DNA from: Lineus longissimus
Taxonomy: Eukaryota > Nemertea > Pilidiophora > Heteronemertea > Lineidae
Direction: 5' to 3'
Length of the DNA: 64,000 nt
Assembly: GCF_910592395.1 (NCBI RefSeq)
Contig: NC_088311.1
Span: 25,514,646 to 25,578,645, forward strand
Position numbers and translations under genes: made by a program. This document shows positions 24,801 to 35,630 of the stretch, piece by piece; position 1 is the first letter of the stretch, and the number at the start of each line of letters is the position of its first letter. The notes below the pieces were generated by a model that saw only the letters and a program-made list of their open reading frames with translations, was not told where the DNA came from and did no database searches.

Positions 24801-25556
24801 GCTCAGGTTCCTCTCTTATTCATAAACCACAAAATCTTTTCTGTGCTTTACTGTTGTGCCAGCTATAAAATCATTTGAAAGAGAAAGCCATAAATTAAAG
24901 AAGGCCACTGTTGTGGATGAATGTGAAAGTAAAAGCCTCTACAGTAACAATAACTCAATGTATTTTAACAGACATCACAATGAAATGGAGACTTCACTAA
25001 TACAAACTCTTGTTCCATCATGCCCGAATGAACAACAGCAGCAAATAATATGATAAAACTTGCAGAAATCAATAAAAAAACTTCTTATTTGAGTGATAAA
25101 TCATGAAGTAATAATGATAATGGACAAGCAAGCAAAAGCCGATTGTTCACGATAGACGCCGATCTTGTCAATATATCATTACCGGTACCGGTAGGCCTAT
25201 ATAATAATATATCAGCAAAAATCAAAACACAACATACTAATATATAATTAGAATTCTACCAGTAATTTTGTGGGCGGTGTTAAGCTTATTCTTTATCCTA
25301 GGCTCACCTAAGCAGAACAGTTTAACATGTTTTCGTAGATTTGAATATATCGTGCAGTAGAGTAGGTACAATCATAGCAGCAATAAACGGCAGTCTAACA
25401 AAACATACTGTGAGAAGTGACCTTGAGCAGATCAGAAAGGTCGCTGTAACTGCCATCAGCTTGGAGATGCTTGTCCACAAGGCGACTTGAATGTTCCAGG
25501 ACATCTTGAGAGGTCATCAGCATTCTGGCCCCGGACATGGACATGTAAGACGTCAT
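6899..25556 (-). CDS. NUP155: Nucleoporin NUP155, complete, 28 coding exons
   Basis: Large scaffold nucleoporin of the inner ring of the nuclear pore complex. Exons in transcript order: 25556-25409, 24752-24615, 24457-24361, 24085-24015, 23779-23687, 23563-23400, 22583-22478, 22011-21938, 20158-20067, 19883-19786, 19567-19314, 18822-18646, 14228-14118, 13818-13629, 13465-13131, 12849-12737, 12301-12016, 11892-11683, 11329-11133, 10873-10723, 10361-10257, 10028-9874, 9571-9328, 8739-8619, 8403-8293, 8031-7895, 7490-7384, 7043-6899. All phases join; the total is 4230 nt, 1409 residues plus stop, against about 1391 in human. Family hallmarks: D-N-G-R-I-F[10 protein letters not shown] in the N-terminal beta-propeller (exon 6), [14 protein letters not shown] (exon 15), [15 protein letters not shown] in the C-terminal alpha-solenoid (exon 23). 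The start is the first ATG after a probable 5'-UTR acceptor at 25605-25606. Exon 18 has a weak GTCTGT donor. Exons 12, 13 and 16 overlap minisatellites that copy their splice sites. Confidence 0.97.
7508..7648. repeat. Minisatellite, 37 bp x about 3.5, near the NUP155 exon 27 acceptor
   Basis: The unit contains GTTAACCTCAAGAAGCTCTC and ATGTACCATACAA. It begins about 15 bp upstream (in transcript sense) of the exon 27 acceptor and so occupies the branch-point and polypyrimidine region. Confidence 0.9.
8412..8517. repeat. Direct duplication, about 55 bp x 2, near the NUP155 exon 25 acceptor
   Basis: Copies share CACCATGCATCATTAGAGTC and GAAGCAGAGGATTTCTACAC. They start about 10 bp from the exon 25 acceptor. 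Confidence 0.85.
8928..9296. repeat. Minisatellite, 37 bp x about 10, just after NUP155 exon 23
   Basis: The unit is AAGATGGCCTCTCTCCTCCT plus GCCTAAAGTCCCCCTTA. Copies are nearly identical. The array ends 32 bp from the exon 23 donor. Confidence 0.97.
12430..12838 (-). repeat. Minisatellite carrying the NUP155 exon 16 5' splice site, 102 bp x 4
   Basis: Each full unit is about 83 nt of exon 16 coding sequence plus about 19 nt of intron, joined at the G|GTAAGA donor. The authentic donor (12731-12736) is in the copy contiguous with the rest of exon 16. Two further GTAAGA donors are at 12629-12634 and 12527-12532. The fourth copy, near 12436, is shorter and its donor has changed to GTAGGA. Although 102 is a multiple of three, extension past the authentic donor meets TAA at once. 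Confidence 0.93.
14177..17392 (-). repeat. NUP155: Minisatellite carrying the NUP155 exon 13 3' splice site, 119 bp x about 27
   Basis: Each unit, in transcript sense, has the end of the intron with an ATGTTATGTTTCAG acceptor, the first 52 or so nt of exon 13 (encoding [17 protein letters not shown]), then a 21-nt linker containing CCACCTCTTGTGG. Only the copy at 14228 continues into the rest of exon 13. Copies are nearly identical, with a few recurrent substitutions. The series of 83-codon minus-strand frames every 119 bp is an artefact of this periodicity. Confidence 0.97.
17390..18710 (-). repeat. NUP155: Minisatellite carrying the NUP155 exon 12 5' splice site, 88 bp x about 15
   Basis: Each unit is about 60 nt from the 3' end of exon 12 (encoding [20 protein letters not shown]), a CAT|GTAAGT donor, and about 28 nt of intron. 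The authentic donor is the first one in transcript order, at 18640-18645. Fourteen more follow, down to about 17408. Two intronic variants (CAAGGCCCGG and CACAGGCCCTAT types) are interspersed along the array. Confidence 0.97.
20212..21682. repeat. Composite minisatellite of 72-bp and 90-bp units, NUP155 intron 8
   Basis: Both unit types share a 62-63 bp core containing AAGACATGGTGCCAATAGCC and CTCTTTGGGAGGAAGAG. Type A ends TTTGGCCAG (72 bp); type B ends CTAAGTATCTAAGCTCCTAT plus TCAACCC (90 bp). In the second half of the array A and B follow a partly regular order. The array begins about 55 bp from the exon 9 acceptor. Confidence 0.95.
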
Positions 25557-26750
25557 ATTTGTTCAGTGTCAGTGTCAACTACCTAACATGTCGCAGTGAA
25601 ACACCTGGAAAGGAAATATTTAGCACTTTCTGATTGAACCTAGGATCGAGTAAAATGTGTTTGACAGAGTCTACTTGAGTCGATGGCAGAATCCCTGGCA
25701 AATGGCAGATGCTTCAAAGACGAGCTCAAGACGGACAAGAGGTTAGCCGTAGATAAGCACCTTTTGGTAGTACCGGGTAATGACCTTCTTTTTTTTGAAT
25801 TTGTCAGGGATTCAGCCACATGGATACTTTACAATGGTCATTTACAAAATGATCATTTTGTATGATTGCAGTTTGATATAATACAGGGGCCTATCATCCA
25901 ATCATCATGGTACTGGTAGGCGGCATGGCTATAGTTAGTATATAGCCACTAGTATAGTATAGTCTCTCTGAATTTGGTTACTTATTCCTTATTCTTCATT
26001 CCCCATTCTACTTATTCCCAATCCTAGGACATTTTATTGCCAAAAATAACTGCATTAAGGCCTTACTAATGAATTAGTGCCTTCGCCCTCACATTGGGAA
26101 CGGCGAATAAGGAATACGGCGAGTATTGAGAATGAAATTGCGTCGTGGTGGTGTGCAGAAAACGGTTTCGGTGCCAGATTTCTCTGATCACAAACACCGC
26201 GTGAATCTATTTGATGAAGATGAAGTAGTGAACGCACGAACAAAGATTATTGCACTACTTCTTTACCATTTATTAAGTCTTTTATCAAGCATTTGATAAC
26301 AAAACCGATCTCATGAGCTACTATTTAACAAGCAATCCTATAATTTATAGACGGCGGCGCAACTCTATTTCCGTATCCGGTAGTGCAAAATTGCGCGCAT
26401 CGACGCACCGTGTTCAAAACAATGCGCAATTTACATATGCATTGTTATCTTTGCTGTGATCAGAACATATTCTATTTGAAAGATTCTAATGTGATGATGC
26501 TTATAATTCTCGCAACTTTAGTCACATTACACCAGCCAGACGCGGATCCAAGGGGGGGGGCGCACCCGGCGCACGCCCCCCCCCCAAGATCGTTTTCTGG
26601 TGATAATTATTCAAAAACTAGGTGTGCAAACTCCACCAAACTTCTAAATCTTGTTTATTGAAAGTGTTTTAGGAGCTTGAAAACATTTTTAACCATATAC
26701 ACCCTATTATTTCGCGTTGGACGCCACTGGTCGCCACTGGACATAAATAG
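25557..26750 (-). promoter_or_regulatory. NUP155 upstream region and probable 5' UTR intron
   Basis: In transcript sense a CTTTCCAG acceptor at about 25605 precedes 48 nt of leader and the ATG at 25556, so a non-coding first exon probably lies further upstream. The stretch 26080-26410 is richer in CpG than its surroundings and is a plausible promoter, but I cannot fix the start site. No protein-coding exon is evident. Confidence 0.4.
26551..26585. repeat. G/C-tract hairpin
   Basis: GGGGGGGGGCG (26552-26562) and CGCCCCCCCCC (26574-26584) are perfectly complementary and enclose an 11-nt loop. Either strand could form a very stable hairpin or a G-rich structure. Confidence 0.85.
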
Positions 26751-26763
26751 GATGACCCGTCTC

Positions 26764-27015
26764 GAGCGCCACCCAACGTCTGTTTTTTTTATACGACCGC
26801 GTTCGCTGACGTCCTCTTTCACAAAAACATGTGAGGGAAGTTTGCGCGAGCGCCACCCAACGTCTGTTTTGATATACGACCGCGTTCTCCGACGTCCTCT
26901 TTCACAAAAACATGTGAGGGAAGTTTGCGCGAGCGCCACCCAACGTCTGTTTTAATATACGACCGCGTTCTCCGACGTCCTCTTTCACAAAAACATGCAA
27001 GACAAGTTTGCGCGA
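26764..27015. repeat. Tandem repeat, about 84 bp x 3
   Basis: Each copy has GCGCCACCCAACGTCTGTTT, TACGACCGCGTTC and TCACAAAAACATG. The copies are about 95 percent identical by eye, except that the last is cut short. The array lies upstream of the NUP155 promoter region. Confidence 0.9.
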
Positions 27016-27065
27016 GCGACGACCGCTCACAAAAACATGTACAGATTTTTTTGCGGTTTTCACGG

Positions 27066-28372
27066 CCCATAGGCTGTGCCTGTCTCATCTCTCTTACCAT
27101 ATTGCAAGCATGGTGGAGCATCCAAGACTGATTCAGCCTGGCTGTGCCTGTCTCATCTCTCTCATCATATTGCAAGCATGGTGGAGCATCCAAGACTGAT
27201 TCAGCCTGGCTGTGCCTGTCTCATCTCTCTCATCATATTGCAAGCATGGTGGAGCAGCCAGGACTGATTCGGCCTGGCTGTGCCTGTCTCATCTCTCTTA
27301 CCATATTGCAAGCATGGTGGAGCAGCCAAGACTGATTCAGCCTGGCTGTGCCTGTCTCATCTCTCTTACCATGTTGACAACTTGGCAGAGCAGCCAAGAC
27401 TGATTTGGCCTGGCTGTGACTGTCTCATCTCTCTTACCATGTAGACAACTTGGCAGAGCAGCCAAGACTGATGTGGCCTGGCTGTGACCGTCTCATCTCT
27501 CTCATCATGTTGTCAACACGGTGGAGCAGCCAAGACTGATTTGGCCTGGCTGTGACTGTCTCATCTCTCTCACCATATTAACAACTAGGCAGTGCAGCGA
27601 AGACTGATGCGGCCTGGCTTTGACTGTCTCATCACTCTCATCATGTTGTCAACACGGTGGAGCAGCCAGGACTGATTCGGCCTGGCTGTGACTTCCTTAT
27701 CTCTCTCATCATGTTGTCAACACGGTGGAGCAGCCAGAACTGATTCGGCCTGGCTGTGACTGCCTCATCTCTCTCACCATGTAGACAACTTGGCAGAGCA
27801 GCCAGGACTGATTCGGCCTGGCTGTGACTGTCTCATCTCTCTCACCATATTAACAACTAGGAAGTGCAGCGAAGACTGATGCAGCCTGGCTGTGACTGTC
27901 TCATCACGCTCATCATGTTGTCAACACGGTGGAGCAGCCAGGATTGATTCCTGGCTGTGACTGCCTCATCTCTCTCACCATGTAGACAACTTTGCAGAGC
28001 AGTCAGGATTGATTCGGCCCGGCTGCGACTTCCTCACCTCTCTCATCATGTTGACAACTTGGCAGAGCAGCCAAGACTGATTTATTGGCCTGGCTGTGAC
28101 TGTCTCATCTCTCTCACCATAATCATTGTCAACACAGTAGAGCTGCCAGACCTGATTAGGCCTGGCTGTGACTGCCTCATCTCTCATCTCTCTCACCATG
28201 TAGACAACTTGGCAGAGCAGCTGAGACTGATTTGGTCTGGCTGTGACTGTCTCATCTCTCTCACCATGTTGACAACTTGGCAGAGCAGCCAATACTGATT
28301 TGGCCTGTCTGTGACTGTTTCATCTCTCTCATCATGTTGTCAGCACGGTGGAGCAGCCAGGACTGTCAAACA
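27066..28372. repeat. Minisatellite, about 68 bp x 19, diverged
   Basis: The unit contains GGCTGTGACTGTCTCATCTC, TCACCATGTTGACAAC and GCAGAGCAGCCAAGACTGAT. The leftmost copies are the most uniform (GCAAGCATGGTGGAGC form), while the right-hand copies differ at many positions and carry small indels. No splice signals or exon are associated. Confidence 0.95.
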
Positions 28373-28462
28373 GTTGTGTGAGCTCACCAGTTGTGTGAGC
28401 TCACTAGAGCTTGCACTTATAATAGTATAAAACTAAAATAAATATATAATATATATATATAA

Positions 28463-28700
28463 CCGTCATCGGATGCGCATCCGATATGCCACGAGATCTT
28501 TTACCGTCAATTTCTTTACCGTCATCGGATGCGCATCCGATATGCCACGAGATCCTTCACCGTCAAATCCTTTACGTCATTGGATCGATGCCACCAGATT
28601 TTTTGTAACTTCACCATCAATTCCTCATTGGATAGATACCACCAATGTAACTTCACCGTCAATTCCTATACCGTCATCGATGCCACCAGATTTTTTGTCT
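28463..28700. repeat. Degenerate tandem repeat with an 18-bp perfect palindrome
   Basis: Two nearly identical 56-bp units are followed by 3 more diverged ones sharing ACCGTCA and GATGCCACCAGATTTTTTG. The first two units contain the perfect palindrome ATCGGATGCGCATCCGAT (28468-28485 and 28524-28541). An (AT)n tract precedes the array. Confidence 0.8.
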
Positions 28701-29214
28701 TTGTAAAGGTTTCGGGGATACGACCAATGCATGCGAGCACCGTCGGCGGAACCCCAAACCGCCCTCTCGATCTATCCGTAGGCCGCGCCACTAGACTGTC
28801 AGCGCTCACGGACTCCGGACCTCCAGACTTTAGAGACCGAGCTTTTCTTTACCTTACAAATACTATATACTCGGCGCCTCACTTATATGTGTTGTTTTTT
28901 TCACATACATTGTTCTCGTGGTTTACGGAAAAGTAGGCCTAAAATGTTATAGTGTCTAAAAACAATATTCAGTTAATGGAATTACACTTTTTTCCATTAC
29001 TGCTTGCTTGATATTGCCCTATCAACTTTTTCATGAATCAATTTTGAGCATTATGTTTACAACGTAGTTATTATAGCACGAAATATGAGTCTAAAATGCC
29101 AAATACTTGCAAAATCATGAAGGCCATCGCACTATTTCCTCCGTCTTCTGTCATGGTACAGGCAACTGCAATTAAGATTGTTGAAATCCCAATATCTTTC
29201 TGTCTGTGGGATGT
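28701..29214. other. Non-coding stretch, nothing recognised
   Basis: The first 150 bp are GC- and CpG-rich, the rest AT-rich. I find no exon, RNA gene or repeat copy. Confidence 0.4.
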
Positions 29215-29610
29215 CGAAACAATCAACCTCTGCCAGCTGCTTATCTATTCAGATTGTAAAGGCCTTGACACAACCTTAAAACTCTGAAACAACTACCCTC
29301 TGCCAGCTGGTTATCTGGTCAGTTTGGGAAGAACTTGACACAACCTAGAAATTACACCAAGGTTACCACTAATAAACTTTCGAGACGACAGGACAGCCTA
29401 CGTGACAACCAAAATCTTCCAGCTGGTTATCTGTCTCAGGTTGGGAAGACATTGACACAACCTTCAAAGGGTCTTAGCTGCAGAAGACAACATTACATTT
29501 GCGTTCTACATGGGTGATACAAGACAACTGATTTGGTTGTACCATGGTAATCATCTCACAAGGACGGACAATGGAACAAACAACCTCTGCCAGCTGGTTA
29601 TCTGATCTCA
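29215..29610. repeat. Old, diverged repeat, about 60-70 bp, four copies
   Basis: Copies begin near 29221, 29292, 29412 and 29578 and share CTCTGCCAGCTGGTTATCTG. Three continue to TTGACACAACCT. Spacing is irregular, consistent with an ancient tandem array broken by indels. Confidence 0.65.
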
Positions 29611-30400
29611 CGAGACTGGTAGTACACAATATCTACCTGACAACTCTTTAAGTACAACTTGAGTACTACTTGGGACCACAGTCATCTTAAACGTGCCACC
29701 AAAAAGACGTCAATATCTACATAAAAATACTTTACTTGATCAATTTTTCTACTGTGTAATTTTGGAAAGAAGCCCTCAAATTCGTTGTCAGTCCTCGTTT
29801 GATTTTTTAGCCGTAGCAGCCAATAGCTGGTCTCAAATCATCCACAACAATCAACAGAACATTGGGTTTCTGGGAATGTGCGCGATCTGAAACAAATGCC
29901 AACACAACCGAGATGAAAGTGGATACAGAATTGTGACAAAGATACTGATGATAACATCACACATGCCAATGGAGTATTTAATTGTGCTGGCTCCTCAATT
30001 AGAAATTACTCGAAGAGAAATTTGTCCAAGAGACATCTCCAATAATCATATGGACAGTCTCATCAGTCAGTCGGTCCTAAGGGCATTGCTAATAAACATG
30101 GGGACAATCTCTTCCGAGTGGTAATCTGTCCAATTGACCACGACCAATTATCTGATTTATAGTAGGGGCCTATATGTAGACTAGGCCTGTGGTCTGCTGG
30201 TATGACCCATATTTGGGGTATTGTAAAAATGTTATGACAAATATATTAAAAAAACTCTTACATTAGAATATTAATTAGTGTAAGAGGTATCTATCGATAA
30301 AATCAAGATCAGACGAACGCCTGCTGACCTAGGGTCAGCTGGACCTAGGAGCTGAACGCAATGACGAGGCATCAGAATGTGCTTGTCTTCATTTGTAAGA
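29611..30400. other. Non-coding stretch, nothing recognised
   Basis: AT-rich sequence with only short chance open frames and no repeat copy that I can identify. Confidence 0.4.
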
Positions 30401-30401
30401 C

Positions 30402-31205
30402 AGTGCATGGTCGTCATCCAAGCCATACGACGGACAGAGGCAGTGCATGGTCTTCATCCAAGCCATACGACGGACAGAGGCAGTGCATGGTCTTCATCCA
30501 AGCCATACGACGGACAGAAACAGTGTATGGTCGTCATCCAAGCCATACGACGGACAGAGGCAGTGCATGGGTTGCATCGAAGCCATACGACGGAGAGAGG
30601 CAGTGCATGGTCGTCATCCAAGCCATATGACGGACAGAAACAGTGCATGGTCTTCATCCAAGCCATACGACGGACAGAAACAGTGCATGGTCTTCATCCA
30701 AGCCATACGACGGACAGAGGCAGTGCATGGTCTTCATCCAAGCCATACGACGGACAGAAACAGTGCATGGTCTTCATCGAACCCATACGACGGACAGAAA
30801 CAGTGCATGGTCTTCATCCAAGCCATACGACGGACAGAGGCAGTGCATGGTCTTCATCCAAGCCATACGACGGACAGAGGCAGTGCATGGTCTTCATCCA
30901 AGCCATACGACGGACAGAGGCAGTGCATGGTCTTCATCGAAGCCATACGACGGACAGAAACAGTGCATGGTCTTCATCGAAGACATGCGACGGACAGAGG
31001 CAGTGCATGGTCTTCATCGAAGCCATACGACGGACAGAAACAGTGCATGGTCTGCATCGAGCCATGCGTCGGACTGAGGCAGTGCATGGTCTGCATCCAA
31101 GCCATACGACGGACAGAAACAGTGCATGGGTTGCATCGAAGCCATGCGACGGACAGAAACAGTGCATGGGTTGCATCCAAGCCATACGACCGACAGAGGC
31201 AGTGC
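30402..31205. repeat. Minisatellite, 40 bp x about 20
   Basis: The unit is CAGTGCATGGTCTTCATCCA plus AGCCATACGACGGACAGAGG, with AGG or AAA alternating at its end and TCTTC, TCGTC or GTTGC variants in the middle. All three forward frames are open because 40 bp rotates the frame with each unit. The 302-codon frame at 30377-31285 is therefore not evidence of a protein. Confidence 0.97.
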
Positions 31206-32518
31206 ACCTAATCCTTCACAGTAGCGTCCGGATAGTGTGCCATGGTTTCGAATGTGGTTATGTCAATGTCTCGTATAGCCTATAAAAATCGCCGAACCTA
31301 CATCAAGAAAAGAAATACGAGACGTCGTTGTGAAATTATATATTTAATGATGAAGGCATGGTATCACATCACAAAATAAAGTAGTTAAGTTTCTTCACAA
31401 TGAATTTACATGATTTCCATTTTCAACAAATCCACGGTATTCAGGTATGATGTTATACAACACGATGAGCCATTTCATAGAGGAACAGCGGAGAGATTAT
31501 TTGGCGTCAGATCAAAATGCTACAATATGATGCAAGAGATCCCGGTGTAATATATGTGAGTGTTTCCCGTGTGTGAGTGTTTCCCCTCATTGTTTGGGAA
31601 CGCTCAAAAATAGATTGACAAGTTTTTCTGTGTATCCCCCTATTGAAAAGTCGTGGTCTCTCTAGCTGCCTATTGTTTGGAAACACTGACACATGGGGAA
31701 CAACCACAGATGTTACACCGGCACAACTAATATCCTCCGAAAATTATTGTTTACTAACAGACAGCATGGCAGCTGGCCATACGGCCGGGTCAACAAAGTG
31801 AAGTTACTGACATACGGGACACGCCGGCAAACAGTGGTCTCATCGTCCCACTGCTGGCAGAAGTGTCCCATCCGATATTTCATTCTGACGGTAAATGCTC
31901 GGATGCAGTGCTATACATCCTTGTCAAAGGGCAACAATGAAGCGAAAGCTTTTTTTACTTTTTTTACTTACTGCCAATCTCTTACCTCAAAACACTGTCT
32001 CTAACCTGGATACCAAAATTGGATTGATCAAAAACCAAACTTATTTGAAAAAATCGGCCGAGTAGCTTTTGAACAGCGGCCAAATAAGGGAAGCCACATT
32101 TACTTTGCCGAAGGTGAGGGGACTCGCTTAATCACGGGCTACATCCGCTGCTCGGCCATCCTCGCAGTGTAGGGTAAAACAAGCGATAAAGGTCGAAAAG
32201 GCCTCAAATTAGATGTTATGATATGTCAGGCCTCTTTGCATTCTGCTAGGGTCATTATATACGCTGTGACTCAAGGGGAAATGTTGAAATAATAAACTAC
32301 GCTAAAATCATCACAAAACACAAGTATTATAATTATACACATTCTGTGGCTGATTTACACTTTAGCGCCATGTGATGATTCGGGCGGAGTTGTGGGCAGG
32401 CTCCCGGGCCGCAGGCACCTCTGCAATGGGTGCATATCTATGTTGAGAGATGTTTTGACAGCTTCCAAATTTTGTACTTTGCTCGAGGTTTTGTTTGCCT
32501 CTCCAAAGCAATGGAATA
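31206..32518. other. Non-coding stretch, nothing recognised
   Basis: No exon, RNA gene or convincing element. A short direct duplication (GAGTGTTTCCC) lies near 31560. Confidence 0.4.
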
Positions 32519-33611
32519 TACAGGGTGTTCCCATTATTTAGGCCCGCGGCGTTACTTTGGATAATCAGTTCTAACTTGTTTTATTGATTCGAGCCAGTCA
32601 CCCTTACAAACGGATAGTTTTAGATTACGATTCCCAGAATTATAGGCCAACAAATTTCAATCGATTTGATTCAGATGTGAAATCATAGCGGCCAAACTGG
32701 GTAGGTTTCACCATGGCAATCTGGTGGAAACGCAGCCAAGATATGCGGGATTATGTACACAACCATATAATGGTCAGGCAATAGAACAATGAACAGTTTG
32801 GTGAAGCTGGCAAGAGTTCATTTGGAAAACACCATGTCAGGAGAAAATAAAGACACTTTGTGACAACACAATACAAATTATATTACATGTGCATAAGATG
32901 AAGTTGTTATTGGTGAGTTGCAGACTGATTAGAGCACTTTGGTTGACTAAACTACACATGTATTACCACAGGAAATAAGACTGGTCTTCAATTCATTTAT
33001 ATCATCATATGCAGCTAAGATCACCAACATCCCAGAAAGCAAAATTTATGGGCCCCATATGGCTAATGTATGGGCAAGTGTGGGCAGCCATACGAGTACC
33101 CATGTGGGCAATTAATGTGGGTCCCAAGTGGGTGTAAGGGGTAAAAATATGGTGTGAACCTTGATGTCTTCATTGGCAAACCACCACTAGCACCTTGTGA
33201 AAAGATTTAGGATCTGATGTTTCTGTGATGTTTTATGCCCATGGTTTTGCATTCTGAAACACCTAAATTCATTTTGAGTCTAGTAACCATGCAGAATCAG
33301 TCAATTAACTAACACTTCTTTCGAACCTTTTTGGTTAGTATTATCCTAATCTTTATTTTCATTAATTGATTTTGAGCATAATAATTACAACGTAATTAAT
33401 ATAACATATAGTTGACCTGAACAATCACTGAATCAGCCAAGGTTGCCCATGTGATATCACATGTGGGCCCCATCTGCCCACATCAGCCCACTTCGTCCCC
33501 ATATGAAACCCACATGCAAAATGTGCCTGTATTTGCCGTGCATTGGCTGATTTTATGCGTCGGAACCGTCAATTGTCAATGTGCTTACTTAGGAACACCC
33601 CCCCCCCTGTA
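32519..33611. mobile_element. Mariner/Tc1-like non-autonomous element
   Basis: CAGGGTGTTCC at 32521-32531 and its inverse, GGAACACCCCCCCCCCTG, at 33592-33609 are each bounded by TA, the target-site duplication used by the Tc1/mariner superfamily. The right end has an expanded C tract. The 1089-bp interior has no transposase frame, so this would be a deletion derivative or MITE. The terminal repeats are short, so the call rests on ends plus TA. A nested pair of inverted ATGGGCCCC-rich segments lies at about 33030-33530. Confidence 0.6.
33030..33530. repeat. Inverted pair of TGGGCCCCAT-rich segments
   Basis: The left block (33040-33130) has GGGCCCCATATGG and repeated CCCATGTGGGC-like words. 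The right block (33450-33530) has their inverse, including a GATATCACATGTGGGCCCC segment. The imperfect symmetry suggests a second small element inside the mariner-like one. Confidence 0.4.
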
Positions 33612-34530
33612 TTTAGATGAACGTTGAATTGCAACAGGTCTTATGGAATGGTTAGTTCGTCCGTTTACAAGGAGATTATATCTGTGGAGCCTTTGGGTTC
33701 ATCCGCCAAGAGTTGAGCTTACATTGTTAGGATTGTGATGGACGGTCCCTTGGAAGCGAGAGCTCTGCTCCGCCCCGGTGTGATAGGAATCTCAGATCCC
33801 TGGAGAGAAAGTCAGGAGAACAAACCATTTGTGCTGTTTTCAAGCAAGGTCTTCGGTCGAGAGCAATGCAGACCGAACTCTCCAGGCTGCCAGGGGTCTA
33901 CATTTTCCTCCCACATATTCGACTTGAACTACAAAATATTCGAATATCGGGCATTCTGTCGGGTCCTGATTCCATAGTTTTAGAGACATCCTACATGTCA
34001 AACCTACTTCCCAGGCCAGCTGGAAACTACTGCTATACTCACTCATTCATGATAGACAACATCTTTACTGTACAATCTGTTAGGTGCCGTCCCTGCCTAT
34101 ACACAAGGTGGACACCTACGTCTCATTTAAAGGGCGCATTCAGAACGATATGACTTTCCTATTACTTCCCGAGTAAGCATGTCTTTGACCCTCCACCTCC
34201 GCTCGATATGGAAAGAGTTACTCATGACATATCAGTCGTCTGAACAGTTGCCATGGTAACTAGTGCTGTTGGGCATGCGCAGATTCGACTGATACATTAA
34301 TGGATTGGATTGTTGTGTGAAGGAAAGCAAGAGGGGAGACGACAGGCCTAAACCGTATCGAATTTGTCATCAATTACCACGTGCATATCATGTTTGATTT
34401 GGATTATCGGTTTATAAATGAAAATGGCATTATTATTCCTCCTGCCCTATAGCCTAAATTGTCGTTGTAAAATGTCGTTTGCTGTTCGATTTCAAATTTG
34501 ACAGTCACTGTACCCAAAAATATACTCTTC
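33612..34530. other. Non-coding stretch, nothing recognised
   Basis: Only short open frames without splice context or recognisable protein similarity. Confidence 0.4.
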
Positions 34531-34534
34531 TGGT

Positions 34535-35427
34535 GTGAAAAGGGGCTGAGTGCTTAAGGATCCATCCCTTGGATTGTGATTGTAGCAAAAACTACCAAGG
34601 CAATTTTTCTGAAACTCGCATGGATGCCACCATTGCCCAAAAGATTAATTATGGTGAAACAATTAATTGATATTGACCTAATTTCTTTTGTCTTGCTTCA
34701 AACCCAAAAACGAAGGGTAAATAGTAGACTGACATTCCAGAAGAATCGCCATGACAAACTCCTCAAGATGGTGAAATAAATATTTATTTCGATTCGGAAA
34801 GAGCCCAAAATGTCCTGAAACCATAATTGATTTGGCAGCTTTGCCTCAAAATTCTGTCCTCCTGGATTTATTCAGCCAAGTCAATCATGACATAAGCCAA
34901 TTGTCAGTAATTGTTAATCCCTTATTATGAGTGCTATTGACAAGTTTACCTTGTTCATGACCTCAACCACTTCTTCTGAGGGGTGCAAGCAGTGAAGCAA
35001 GTGATGCTCAATCTGTTTCACAATGACCACCTGTTCCCCTTGACTGTCCCAAAGTGGTACAGTCAAATACCTTTACAATGAAATAGATCCCTAAACATTG
35101 CTAATCAGCAGATCAATTGTCGCAGCAGAGTGATTTTACTCAATAACGTCAGAATTGCAGAATATGAAGTTTTAATAATGCTTTTCGCAATCTTGGGGGG
35201 TTTGTGACGGCGATTCTTGTGGAATGTCAGTCTAAATAAAGCTTCTACTATTTACCCTTCGTTTTTGGGTTTGAAGCAAGACAAAGGAAATTAATTAGGT
35301 CAATTCCAATTAATGTTTTGGGCCAAGGTGTCACCCATGCGAGTTTCAGAAAAAACGCCCGGGTAGTTTTTGCTACAATCACAATTCAAGGGTTGGATCC
35401 TTAGCACTCAGCTCCTTTTGAAATACA
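34535..35427. mobile_element. Inverted-repeat element with arms of about 215 bp
   Basis: The left arm (about 34535-34770) and right arm (about 35207-35427) are inverted copies at roughly 85 percent identity. They share outer GCTGAGTGCT and AAGGATCC, inner GTAGCAAAAACTACC, TTTGTCTTGCTTCAAACCCA and ACGAAGGGTAAATAGTAG. The spacer of about 440 bp has no coding potential. This looks like a foldback or MITE-type DNA element. I cannot see a convincing target-site duplication, so two independent insertions in opposite orientation remain possible. Confidence 0.7.
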
Positions 35428-35512
35428 AATAATAGATAAATAGTTTGTAGAAACGAGAGGACTTTCTGGTGCAGCCGAGTCCAAAATGTATCGCCCATTA
35501 AACTACATTATG

Positions 35513-35630
35513 TGATTCAGGTTTTTGATACTCCTACCTCCTATACAATAATAATATATGAAATATCGAGAGGCGGAGTACATTGAAAACCACTGGCATG
35601 ACTGATGCCAGGATGATTAAACTAAAGGCC
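35513..35630 (+). repeat. Dispersed repeat, copy 1
   Basis: It shares TATCGAGAGGCGGAG, then ATTGAAAACCACTGG and a GATG(A/G)TTAAA block, with 48371-48456 in the same order and orientation. Family unknown. Confidence 0.65.

Noticed and set aside
26819-27193. 124-codon minus-strand frame
   Set aside because: It spans two different minisatellites and has no independent coding evidence.
30377-31285. 302-codon plus-strand open frame
   Set aside because: It is produced by a 40-bp tandem repeat without stops; all three forward frames are open, and there is no domain or splice context.
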